A DNA stretch of 32,106 bases, from positions 1-32,106 of the forward strand of contig JASHQK010000188.1 of assembly GCA_030039195.1 (NCBI GenBank), written 5' to 3'. Position 1 is the first letter of the stretch. Each line of letters begins with the position of its first letter. This stretch comes from Candidatus Sulfotelmatobacter sp. (lineage in GTDB: Bacteria; Acidobacteriota; Terriglobia; Terriglobales; Acidobacteriaceae). Below, one piece after another: positions 7,582 to 15,407 of this stretch. The position numbers and the translations under genes are program-made. The notes under the pieces are model-generated. The model had not been told where the DNA came from and did no database searches. It saw only the letters and a list, made by a program, of their open reading frames with translations.

Positions 7582-8739
7582 TTAGAGCACGCCCAGCTTT
7601 TTCTTTTTCTTGTTGAGTTTCTTGGCGCTGGCCTCCTTCGTGGCGGAGGTTTCGATGGGCTCGGTCTGGTTCGGGCTCGCACCACTGTCGACATAACCCG
7701 GCGCATACTTGATGTAGGCTTCTTCGCGAAGTTTGGTCAAATAGGCGCGCAGAGCGGGCTGCAGCTTTTCGTAGTAGAGCGCGTCCTGGATCTTCGGGAG
7801 CACATCTTTCATCGGTGGAACACCAGCCTGCTCGTGTTCCGTGACCTTCAGGATGATGTAGCCCTGCCGCGTGCGAATCACATCGGTAATCTCGCCCCCT
7901 TTCATTGCAAAGGTCTGGTCTTCGAGTTCCTTGGCGAGTTTGCCGCGTGTAAAGACGCCAAGATCGCCACCCTCGGCAGCGGAAGGACCGTCAGAATACT
8001 TTTTGGCGATATCTTCGAAACTCGCTCCTGCACGAATCTGCTTTAGTAGATCTTCAGCTTTTGCCTTGGCAGCATCCAGGGCAGCAGCATCGGCCGCTTG
8101 CTGCGCGGGCGTGTCATTGGTGCCGGCAGCCGGCACGCTCGCGTCGGTCTTGGCCGCTGCACCCGCGGGCGTCGCAGACTTGGGAGCGACCAAAATCTCG
8201 CTCAGACGAATGGATTCCGGTTGTTCCATCTCTTTCTTATGCTGGTCGTAAAACTGCTGCGCCTCTTCGTTCGTGATGCTCAGACGGCCACCGACCTCCT
8301 GTCCAATCACCTTCTGGGTGATGATCTGATTGCGCAGGTTTTGCTGAAAATCTTCCCAGGAGATGCCCTGCTTCTGCGCTTCCTTTTCCAGAGCCTCGAT
8401 CGAGTCGAGCTTCATGTCTTTGCGCATCTGGTCTTCGCGCTTGATCAGCTCCGTGTCGCCGGTGATCCCGAGGTCCTTGCCCTTTTCCAGAAGCAACTGC
8501 TGGTCGATCAGGTCGCGCAGAACGTCTTTTTCCCGCTCGGCATAAACCTTGTCGGCATCATTCGGATCCTGCTGCCGGACTTCATCTCTCAACTGATCTT
8601 TGCTGCGTTGATATTCGGTGCTGGTAATGATCTGGTTGTTGACGCGGGCCACGATCTGTTCCACAACCTGCCCTGAGGCCAACCCGGGCAGAAAGATGGC
8701 AACGACGAGAGGGAGACAAAGTTTTTTCATAGAACTCAC
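7582..8739 (-). CDS. SurA/PpiC-type periplasmic peptidyl-prolyl isomerase
   Basis: 385 aa with a signal peptide (about 1-23, KKLCLPLVVAIFLPGLASG). A SurA-like chaperone N-domain (VVEQIVARVNNQIITSTEY through about 160) is followed by a parvulin domain (about 175-315). The parvulin signature is visible as ASFEDIAKKYSDGPSAAEGG, DLGVFTRG and GYIILKVTEHE. The role would be folding or escorting outer-membrane proteins in the periplasm. The parvulin domain is split early by about 40 Ala-rich residues, and the C-terminus ends in a Lys-rich tail (KKLNKKKKKLGVL). The start is probably GTG 8739, because GAGGAAG sits 9 nt upstream; ATG at 8730, with GGTGAG 4 nt before it, is the alternative. The expected signal peptide fits either start. 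Confidence 0.87.
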   Translation of the reverse strand: MSSMKKLCLPLVVAIFLPGLASGQVVEQIVARVNNQIITSTEYQRSKDQLRDEVRQQDPNDADKVYAEREKDVLRDLIDQQLLLEKGKDLGITGDTELIKREDQMRKDMKLDSIEALEKEAQKQGISWEDFQQNLRNQIITQKVIGQEVGGRLSITNEEAQQFYDQHKKEMEQPESIRLSEILVAPKSATPAGAAAKTDASVPAAGTNDTPAQQAADAAALDAAKAKAEDLLKQIRAGASFEDIAKKYSDGPSAAEGGDLGVFTRGKLAKELEDQTFAMKGGEITDVIRTRQGYIILKVTEHEQAGVPPMKDVLPKIQDALYYEKLQPALRAYLTKLREEAYIKYAPGYVDSGASPNQTEPIETSATKEASAKKLNKKKKKLGVL

Positions 8740-8804
8740 CGGGCACTGCTTCCTCGGCTCGCGAGCAACGAGCCGTGGGATGATTCGTTATTTTAACCTT
8801 TTTC

Positions 8805-8823
8805 GCGGGAAACCGGTTCCCGC
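8805..8823. repeat. 7-bp hairpin upstream of the PpiC-type gene
   Basis: GCGGGAA (8805-8811), loop ACCGG, TTCCCGC (8817-8823), in the 131-bp gap between the phosphatase-like and PpiC-type genes. On the minus strand it is followed by an A-rich tract containing TAAAAT, a possible -10 element, not by a T-run. It is better read as a promoter-proximal element than as a terminator. Confidence 0.35.
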
Positions 8824-8870
8824 CCGGTTGGACGCGGCCAGCGGCCCTGAAGGTTGTCAGACTGTAACTC

Positions 8871-9686
8871 TCAGGTCGTGCGCGTGAGCGCTAACACAGT
8901 CTGGTCATCGCAAAATGACGCCCCGGCGCTGAACTCCCCGGCTGTGTCGAGGATGGACCTGCATAGATCCTGGGCATGGCTCAGGGAAGCATGCCTTAGA
9001 GCCTTCTTCACGCGTTCCAGTCCAAATTCGTTGGCAGGATCGTGGCTGTCGCTGCCGCATTCCACGACTCCCCGCGACACCACGAGCAGGGCCGAGCCTT
9101 TGTCCATGCCGACCGTCGGTGCGTCAGCGGTCGCGTGAGAAAACAACCCCAGGGGCAAGCCGGTCGAAGGTAATTCGATTATCCCCTTACGGTCGCGCAG
9201 CAGAGCGGGCGTGTGTCCGGCATTTGTGTAACACACCGTGCCAAATTTCTCGTGGTAGCAGGCGATGAATGCCGGGCACGAATGCACACCTTCGGAAACC
9301 TCGATGAGCTTGCGATTGATCTCCAGGCTGAGTTCGGTCATGGCATTGGACTCATTGATATCGGGCTGCGAGAAAAGCTCAGCGCCCCGGCTGCGGAAAG
9401 TCCGTTGTGCGGCGGCGAGGATACCAGAGTTTTGCTGTCGCCGGCCAGCCAGATCGAGCAAGCCGAACAGAATGCGTTCCGGGCTGACCCGCAGCGAATC
9501 GTAGAAATCTCCAGCGATGCGCTGTCCGGCAACTGCGGCCGCGATCTCCGCCCCTTGAACTGCCGGGAAAACCACGGGAAGCGGCCCGACGGCCGGAGAC
9601 TTGCGTGAGCGGCGTTGAAACAAGGAACGCACGGGATGTTTCACCGGCGGAAAACTAACACAGGGACGGGTGTTGGCAAAGCTCAA
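8871..9686 (-). CDS. SpoIIE/RsbU-like PP2C phosphatase, one metal-site motif altered
   Basis: 271 aa. After about 40 basic residues comes a single SpoIIE/RsbU-type PP2C fold: AGDFYDSLRV (Asp60, Asp63), LFGLLDLAG (Asp78), CYTNAGHTPALLR, STGLPLGLF, and the closing CDDQTVLAL (Asp260-261). Family members dephosphorylate anti-sigma antagonists. The motif normally read as T/S-D-G-V-x-E is here VSRGVVE, so Asp is replaced by Arg205; loss of a metal ligand could make it weakly active or regulatory. There is no sensor domain or membrane segment. The start is TTG 9686 without an SD, and a GTG about 14 codons later is possible. It follows the peptidase-MA gene by 26 nt and lies 131 nt before the PpiC-type gene. 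Confidence 0.8.
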   Translation of the reverse strand: MSFANTRPCVSFPPVKHPVRSLFQRRSRKSPAVGPLPVVFPAVQGAEIAAAVAGQRIAGDFYDSLRVSPERILFGLLDLAGRRQQNSGILAAAQRTFRSRGAELFSQPDINESNAMTELSLEINRKLIEVSEGVHSCPAFIACYHEKFGTVCYTNAGHTPALLRDRKGIIELPSTGLPLGLFSHATADAPTVGMDKGSALLVVSRGVVECGSDSHDPANEFGLERVKKALRHASLSHAQDLCRSILDTAGEFSAGASFCDDQTVLALTRTT

Positions 9687-9712
9687 TGTTCGAAACTGGT
9701 GAGGGAACCACG

Positions 9713-11137
9713 CTATTCGCCGTAGCGGTCCGCAAGATACTTGGCTAACTCCGACTCTAATTGTCCGTAGTCGGAGTGGATGGTGGCTCGCAATGCGGCT
9801 TCAGTCGGGTTGCCTTCGCTGAGCTGCTGCAGGATGCGTTGAATGTCGCCCATCCCATAAGTGTCATTGATGTAAGAAACTGCCGCGAGCGATTCGGCAT
9901 AGGCCACATAGGCCTGCACGCCGGAGAAGTTCGTGAAGCTGGCCTCAAGCGCATTCAGAGGAATTTCCTGCTGCGCTTTGAACAGGACGGCAAGTTGATG
10001 GCCGTCTCCGCCGAGGCTTTTGGGTTCGAGCATTTGAGCAATTCCCTCGTGCAGCCAGGTCGGGCAGCGGCCGGCGGAAAGCTGGTTGATGAAGGAATGC
10101 GCCAGTTCGTGCTTCAAAACTCGTGCCAGTTCCGGTGTGACAGAACTGAGGCCGCTCACCGGAATACGGAGCTTGCCATCGTTGATCGCGCCCGACCAGC
10201 TGGGGGCGTGGGTCACGTCAAAGAAAGCTTGTTCGGTGTAAAGCGTCACAAGAATGCTGTCGCGTGGAGGATTGCCGAGATCGCGGGAGAGATCGTCGTA
10301 GTCCGATTCGAGAGCGGACAGAATTTGCGCCCGAAACACTTCTGAAGTTTGCTTGCCTTCGTAGTGCAGCACGAAATGACTGCTCTCGCCCTGGGAGAAA
10401 TCAGACTCCGCATTCTGCTCGCGCTGCGCCTTCGCGAGCAGTTGCTCGACTGCCGGATCAGGCCGCAAAGACAGAGAGCGCTTCCAGGATTCAACCGCTT
10501 CTTTGGTGTGGTCCGAAGCGAACTGGGCGTAGCCGAGCATGGTGTAGGCATCCGGAGATTGCGGAGCCGAACGGACGGCGCGCTCGGCGTAGGGAAGCGC
10601 CTCCGCCGCCTTGCCTGTTCGCACCAGCAGCGCTGCATAATAGACGAGGATGGTCGAATTGTCGGGCTGGAAACGAAGCGCGTTTTCAAAATAATCGCGC
10701 GACCGCGTGATGTTGCCGTGCTCGAATTCGAATTTTCCGGCAATGAAGTTCGCGGTTGCGCTGAGCTCCGCATTGCCCTTTGCCTCAAGGCTGGCGATCA
10801 CATCAGAATCGACTTTGCCATCCTTGACGATCTGCGCGAAAACCGAGCCCTCATTCGCCAGACTGTCGGACGGCGAAAAGGTGGGAAGGTCGGCGACTTT
10901 TGCTGCCGCCGATCCAGCGTGCACCGGCACTCCCCCGGCGTCCACGTGATCGACCGTCGATTTCGGGATGGCATACGTGTCATCGCCGATGTCGTATTCG
11001 TAGCGGTTGCCGTTTTCCCGCACGTGATCGGCGAGAATAGTGCGGCCATTCTTCAGATGAATGGTATCGCCCCAGGATGCCACACACACCGAGGCGACCC
11101 ATAGCCACTTGGCCAAAAAAGTGACACGACGCGGCAT
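9713..11137 (-). CDS. Secreted TPR protein with peptidase-MA-like gluzincin domain
   Basis: 474 aa. Signal peptide at 1-23 (LWVASVCVASWG). A short SH3-like beta region follows (DTIHLKNGRTILADHV). TPR repeats span about 125-245 (AEHFD-type units such as SRDYFENALRFQPDN and EAVESWKRSLSLRPD). The C-terminal metallopeptidase domain carries HELAH (His343, Glu344, His347) and WLHEGIAQM (Glu364), the HExxH plus downstream Glu of the peptidase MA/DUF1570 group. It should act outside the cytoplasm; the substrate is unknown. It heads the minus-strand run toward the HAD gene and is divergent from a secreted M1-type peptidase with 37 bp between starts. TAGAATG lies just before its ATG and there is no SD. 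Confidence 0.88.
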   Translation of the reverse strand: MPRRVTFLAKWLWVASVCVASWGDTIHLKNGRTILADHVRENGNRYEYDIGDDTYAIPKSTVDHVDAGGVPVHAGSAAAKVADLPTFSPSDSLANEGSVFAQIVKDGKVDSDVIASLEAKGNAELSATANFIAGKFEFEHGNITRSRDYFENALRFQPDNSTILVYYAALLVRTGKAAEALPYAERAVRSAPQSPDAYTMLGYAQFASDHTKEAVESWKRSLSLRPDPAVEQLLAKAQREQNAESDFSQGESSHFVLHYEGKQTSEVFRAQILSALESDYDDLSRDLGNPPRDSILVTLYTEQAFFDVTHAPSWSGAINDGKLRIPVSGLSSVTPELARVLKHELAHSFINQLSAGRCPTWLHEGIAQMLEPKSLGGDGHQLAVLFKAQQEIPLNALEASFTNFSGVQAYVAYAESLAAVSYINDTYGMGDIQRILQQLSEGNPTEAALRATIHSDYGQLESELAKYLADRYGE

Positions 11138-11145
11138 TCAGGCGC

Positions 11146-11151
11146 ATTCTA
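11146..11151 (-). promoter_or_regulatory. Possible -10 box of the peptidase-MA gene
   Basis: Minus strand GCTAGAATGCGCC ends close to the ATG, with TAGAAT 8 nt upstream of it. It is nearly the same as the sequence before rsmB (GCTAGAATGCACC). The 37-bp divergent gap forces any -35 element into the region overlapping the M1 gene start. Confidence 0.35.
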
Positions 11152-11174
11152 GCAACTAAGGGAAGGCCCACTAC

Positions 11175-13733
11175 GTGACCAAAGTACTATCCCGGCAAAT
11201 GCGTCGGCGCGCCCTGGCCCCGCTCTGGTTGCTGATCTGGGTTCTGGGCGTGAAATGCGTTGCCGCTGACAAACCTTCCGCCACACCAGCCGAGGCACTC
11301 TATCTGCAGCTCGGGCAAGTCGGTCTCGATCCGGATCGCGCCTTTGAAGTGAGGGACGCAGCGCTGGACCGCTCCGCCATTCATATCAGCCTGGATGACG
11401 GCACGATCGCGTTCACAAAAGATGTCATGGGTCGGATTACCGGCGCTTTTTTCGAAGGCGATGGCGAAATTCTGCTCGAACCTCCGGATAACCTTGAGCG
11501 CAAGTCGATGAGCCTGTTCACCGGCATGGCGATTCTGGAGGAGCATTTTGCGACCGCGTATTTCCGCTTCAACGACGATGTCTTCGCCCAGTTACGACCG
11601 GATCTGCGCGAGACCGACAACAAGCAGGAGTTTATCGACCGCTGGCAGCTGAGCGCGCAGAATCTTGCCGCGGCTGATGCCATGCGGCTTCTCATAACCT
11701 TCAGTGCCATGTTGCCGGAAAAAGGGCCAGCCTCCTCTTTGCGGAAGAACGATCAGCAAGCGACTTCCGGCGATCAGTATTTTCATGCGCGACTGCAAGG
11801 CACAAAGCTCGGCGTCTTCGACGTCTCCTTTGATTCGCACGCTATCGAACAGATTGAAGCCGGACAAGCTCGTACCAACGAAAATGGCATCACTTACTAC
11901 GATGTGTGGACATCATTCTCGCCGGCGGATTCAAACCAGGGGAGATCCCTTGCCTCAACAAAATCACCCGGACCGATATCACGCAAAGGCTGGTTGCAGA
12001 TTCGCAGCTACCGCATAGAGTCCGAAGTTCAGCCGCCGAAGCGCATACAGGCCCATTGCTCCATGCAGGTGGAAACGCTGCAGGATGGGTTTCGCGTCAT
12101 GCTGTTTGAGCTCTCGCGATTCTTGCAGATTGAGAGCGTAAAACTGCAGGGCCAGCCGGTTGAATTCATCCACAATCCCGCCGTGGAGGGGACACAGCTT
12201 GCCCGCCGCGGAAACGACATCGTCGCCGTGATCTTGCCTGAACCCTCCGAAGCCGGACGGTTACTTGAACTGGAATTCGCCTACGCGGGAGAAGTGCTGG
12301 CTCAAGCAGCCAGCGGCCTGCTCTACGTGGGCGAGCGTGGCACGTGGTATCCGAATCGCGGAATGGAGATGGCCAATTTCGACTTGACCTTCGCGTATCC
12401 ACCGGGCTGGACGCTGGTGGCTACCGGTAAGCCGGTCTCTCTCGCGGCGGGGGGCGGAGCGAACAGTGTCGCGGGATTGCAATCGGCGCGATGGATTTCC
12501 GATCGTCCGATCCCGGTCGCCGGATTCAATCTCGGCAAATATAAGGAAGCGATCACCCAGGCTGGAACTGTCAGCGTCCAAACCTACGCGACGTATGATG
12601 TGGAGCGCAATTTCCCCACTGCCCCCATCCAGGAAGTCGACGTGCCTCCAGTTCGGACGATGCACGAGCCACCGCGCGTTATTGTGCCGCAGCGTCCCTC
12701 CCCGGCACGGAATGAGGTGAGCGTAGGCGAATCCGCCGCACGCGCCATCCGTTATTACAGCGAACGATTCGGTCCATATCCTTACAGCAAGCTCGCATTG
12801 ACCCAAATGCCTGGCGGAGAGAGCCAAGGCTGGCCGAGCCTCGTGTTCTTGTCCTCATACGCGTTTCTCGACGCTCAAGAACGGCAACAATTACATCAGC
12901 AGCCCTACGAGATATCGCTGCAGGAGTCGATCCCCGCTCACGAAACCGCTCATCAGTGGTGGGGAGACCTGATTACCTGGAACACGTACCGGGATCAATG
13001 GTTTTCTGAAGGCCTGGCCAATTACTGCGCTCTGATGATGCTAGAGGATAAGGATCCCACCGCATTTCATCGCGTGATGGAAAAGTATCGCAGCGATCTG
13101 GTGGAGAAAAACAAAGACGGAATCGCGCCCATGGACGCCGGTCCGGTCACGCTGGGGGCACGGCTGTTGTCGTCGCGTTTTCCCCAGGGTTATGAGGCCA
13201 TCACCTATGGCCGGGCGACCTGGCTTTTCTACATGCTGCGCAGCATGTTAGATGATGCCGAGGCCGAGCAACACGGGGGCGCAGTCCCAACCGGACCCGA
13301 GGAACCGTTCGTCAAGGCGCTGAGAAGGTTTCGCGAGCGCTATCAAGGCCAATCGATCACAACTCGAGAGCTCCTTGATGTCTTTGCCGAGGATCTTCCG
13401 CCGGCCCTGCGGTATGAAGGCAAATCATCACTGGATTGGTTTCTGGAGGGTTGGATCAACGGTACTTCGCTTCCGAAGTTGGAATTGAAAGGCGTGCGCT
13501 TCAGCCCGAAAGCCGGTTCCACGGTCGTCACCGGGACGATTCTGCAGAGGGAAGCGCCGCCCGATCTGGTGACTTCGGTTCCTCTTTATGCTGTCGAGTC
13601 CGGTAAAACGCTCGTGCGATTGGGCCGTGTTTTTGCCGATGGGCAGGAATCAACATTCCGGATCTCGGCTCCCGCAGGAACTCACAAGATTCTGCTCGAT
13701 CCGCAGCAAACGATTCTGACCAGTCCAAAGTAG
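11175..13733 (+). CDS. Secreted M1-family (gluzincin) metallopeptidase
   Basis: 852 aa. GTG start 11175 is supported by GGGAAGG 8 nt upstream; an ATG at 11199 would also leave a complete signal peptide (RRRALAPLWLLIWVLGVKC). Residues about 35-270 form an N-terminal region I do not recognise. About 280-530 resembles the M1 beta-saddle domain, and the catalytic domain contains HETAHQWWG (His589, Glu590, His593) with Glu612 in WFSEGLANY, exactly HExxH-x18-E. The usual exopeptidase GAMEN loop reads PGGESQGWPS (about 546-554), so aminopeptidase action cannot be assumed. YGRATWLFYMLR supplies the conserved Tyr helix. A C-terminal beta domain (about 760-852) ends the protein. Extracytoplasmic proteolysis is likely. 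Confidence 0.9.
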   Translation: MTKVLSRQMRRRALAPLWLLIWVLGVKCVAADKPSATPAEALYLQLGQVGLDPDRAFEVRDAALDRSAIHISLDDGTIAFTKDVMGRITGAFFEGDGEILLEPPDNLERKSMSLFTGMAILEEHFATAYFRFNDDVFAQLRPDLRETDNKQEFIDRWQLSAQNLAAADAMRLLITFSAMLPEKGPASSLRKNDQQATSGDQYFHARLQGTKLGVFDVSFDSHAIEQIEAGQARTNENGITYYDVWTSFSPADSNQGRSLASTKSPGPISRKGWLQIRSYRIESEVQPPKRIQAHCSMQVETLQDGFRVMLFELSRFLQIESVKLQGQPVEFIHNPAVEGTQLARRGNDIVAVILPEPSEAGRLLELEFAYAGEVLAQAASGLLYVGERGTWYPNRGMEMANFDLTFAYPPGWTLVATGKPVSLAAGGGANSVAGLQSARWISDRPIPVAGFNLGKYKEAITQAGTVSVQTYATYDVERNFPTAPIQEVDVPPVRTMHEPPRVIVPQRPSPARNEVSVGESAARAIRYYSERFGPYPYSKLALTQMPGGESQGWPSLVFLSSYAFLDAQERQQLHQQPYEISLQESIPAHETAHQWWGDLITWNTYRDQWFSEGLANYCALMMLEDKDPTAFHRVMEKYRSDLVEKNKDGIAPMDAGPVTLGARLLSSRFPQGYEAITYGRATWLFYMLRSMLDDAEAEQHGGAVPTGPEEPFVKALRRFRERYQGQSITTRELLDVFAEDLPPALRYEGKSSLDWFLEGWINGTSLPKLELKGVRFSPKAGSTVVTGTILQREAPPDLVTSVPLYAVESGKTLVRLGRVFADGQESTFRISAPAGTHKILLDPQQTILTSPK

Positions 13734-13853
13734 CTGCCCGGATCGTTCTCGATGGTTCCTAAGCGTCAAGCGAAGAATCTCAAGATGGATCCCACGACTT
13801 TGTAAATGGTCATCAACGGAAGTTGCCGGCTCTGAGCGGGAAATCCTTGAATA

Positions 13854-15182
13854 TCACGGAACCGCAGGGGAAGGCTTGGAGGAACCGGTTTGTGGGGGTG
13901 CGACCCTGACAAGGCGTTCACTGAGAATGACTAAATCGACGCGCCGGTTCTGCGCGCGGCCTTGCGGCGTAGCGTTGCTGGCGATGGGATGATATTCGGC
14001 ATATCCCGCGGCCGACAGACGTTCGGGCGCGAAACGATATCGCTGGATCAGCAGGCGCACCAGTTCGGTCGAGCGGCCCGTCGACAACTCCCAGTTCGAA
14101 GTGATCTGCGCCGTGTGGATGGGAACGTTGTCGGTATGGCCTTCGATGCGCAGTCGGCAAGTCCGCATCGCCAGCAGGGATGCGATGCGATCCAGGGCGG
14201 GCATCGCCGTGGGTTTAATGGAAACGGAACCGCTGTCGAAAAATCCGAACTCACGCAGACTGATGACCAGCCCGTCGGTTTCCCGATGCAGCGCCACCGC
14301 GTGCTCGGAAATCTCTTTCTCCAATGCTTGCTGCAGTTCGCTTTGCAGAAGAGACAGATCGGTATCGCTCGAATCGGTGTCCGCCTGGTCGTCCGTCACC
14401 GGAGGCAGACGATGCAGTTCGGCCTCCTGTTTCGCTTTCTCGATGGCCTGAACCGTGTCGGGAGGCAAGGGCGGAACTGCGGGCACGGGAATTTGAGCTG
14501 CACCGGACGCAGGAAAAACTCCGAGTTGCTGGAACGCAGTCTGAATGGCCATCGCCAGACGGCCGATTTTGCGCTGGTCGACTTGGGCTGATGCGTAGTT
14601 GATATAAACATCCACCACGTTGGTGGTGGTGTCAAAGGTAAGATTCCACACATGTTCGAGAATCATCGACCGCGTGATTCTGCGTCCGGCATTGCGCATC
14701 AGGTACTCCAGCAAGGCAAATTCTTTCGTTGTCAATTCGATTTTCCGGCCCGCACGTTCGACCAAACGGCTCACCCGGTCCAGCTTCAGGTCCGACACCT
14801 GCAACACCGATTCTGAGGGCAGGTGACTGCGCCGCACCAGAGCGCGAATGCGCGCCGACAGTTCGCTGAAGGAGAACGGCTTCCCCAGATAGTCATCCGC
14901 GCCCGTATCGAGGCACTCGACCCGGTCTTCTACGCGTGTACGCTGGGTCAGCACGAGAACTGGCAGCGTGGGCTTTTTGAGCCGCAAATGACGCAGCACG
15001 CTCACGCCGTCGATCTTGGGCAGATTCAGATCCAGAATGACCAGCTCGAAATTCTGGTCAGTGGCGGCCTGCCGCGCCTGTTCGCCATCGCTGGCAACCT
15101 CTACGCTGTAGTTTTCCCCCTCCAGGCCCTGACGAACAAACCGGGCTAGCGCTTCATCATCCTCCGCAATAAGAATCCGCAT
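13854..15182 (-). CDS. OmpR-type response regulator fused to MotB/OmpA C-terminal domain
   Basis: 442 aa. Residues 1-118 are a canonical receiver (Asp8-Asp9, phospho-acceptor Asp51 in VILDLNLP, Thr79, Lys101). About 125-196 is the OmpR winged helix up to the recognition helix (TTTNVVDVYINY). The wing and GVGY ending are absent: the frame passes into ASAQVDQRKIGRLAMAIQTA, which resembles MotB just after its membrane helix. A Pro/acidic linker follows, then the MotB/OmpA peptidoglycan-binding domain (about 300-422) with EGHTDNVPIHT, SNWELSTGRS and QNRRVDLVIL. No signal peptide or membrane helix is present, so the cell-wall domain would stay in the cytoplasm. It may be an in-frame deletion chimera or an unknown kind of regulator. 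It is divergent from a diguanylate cyclase. Confidence 0.9.
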   Translation of the reverse strand: MRILIAEDDEALARFVRQGLEGENYSVEVASDGEQARQAATDQNFELVILDLNLPKIDGVSVLRHLRLKKPTLPVLVLTQRTRVEDRVECLDTGADDYLGKPFSFSELSARIRALVRRSHLPSESVLQVSDLKLDRVSRLVERAGRKIELTTKEFALLEYLMRNAGRRITRSMILEHVWNLTFDTTTNVVDVYINYASAQVDQRKIGRLAMAIQTAFQQLGVFPASGAAQIPVPAVPPLPPDTVQAIEKAKQEAELHRLPPVTDDQADTDSSDTDLSLLQSELQQALEKEISEHAVALHRETDGLVISLREFGFFDSGSVSIKPTAMPALDRIASLLAMRTCRLRIEGHTDNVPIHTAQITSNWELSTGRSTELVRLLIQRYRFAPERLSAAGYAEYHPIASNATPQGRAQNRRVDLVILSERLVRVAPPQTGSSKPSPAVP

Positions 15183-15297
15183 ATGTAAACCGTCCTTAAT
15201 CCAACACGACCAGTCTAGTTAGAAATCGCTGAATCGCAGCCGCAATCACGCTCGCACCAAGGTCTGTATTTCCAGGAACGGTTCTCCATTTCAGATC

Positions 15298-15320
15298 GGG
15301 AAGCTCTAGGTCAGCTTCCC
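15298..15320. repeat. 8-bp inverted repeat in the divergent promoter region
   Basis: GGGAAGCT (15298-15305), loop CTAGGTC, AGCTTCCC (15313-15320), a perfect match. It lies in the 225-bp gap between the response regulator-MotB fusion and the diguanylate cyclase. An operator or a hairpin in the leader of either gene is possible; there is no T-run. Confidence 0.45.
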
Positions 15321-15404
15321 CTCGAACTGCCGAACCTTGGCGGCCAATTCCGTGCCGGGCGCGCGAGCAGAGATAATTTCTCGATACTCCCTACCTGGAG
15401 CCAT
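15306..15404 (-). other. Possible small ORF or gene remnant (32 aa)
   Basis: On the minus strand ATG 15404 to TAG 15306 encodes 32 residues (MAPGREYREIISARAPG, then ELAAKVRQFEGKLT). The composition is amphipathic and protein-like, resembling the last helices of a longer protein. No SD precedes it and it is not in the ORF track. Its stop falls in the loop of the 15298-15320 hairpin. It may be a gene tail left by rearrangement beside the fused regulator, or chance. Confidence 0.25.
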
Positions 15405-15407
15405 GTT

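Noticed and set aside
8805-8823. Hairpin read as a terminator for the phosphatase-like gene
   Set aside because: On the transcribed minus strand it is followed by an A-rich tract, not T-rich, so it does not fit an intrinsic terminator.
13962-14591. 209-aa plus-strand ORF antisense to the MotB-like part
   Set aside because: Gln/Arg-rich shadow; the minus strand carries clear MotB/OmpA motifs.
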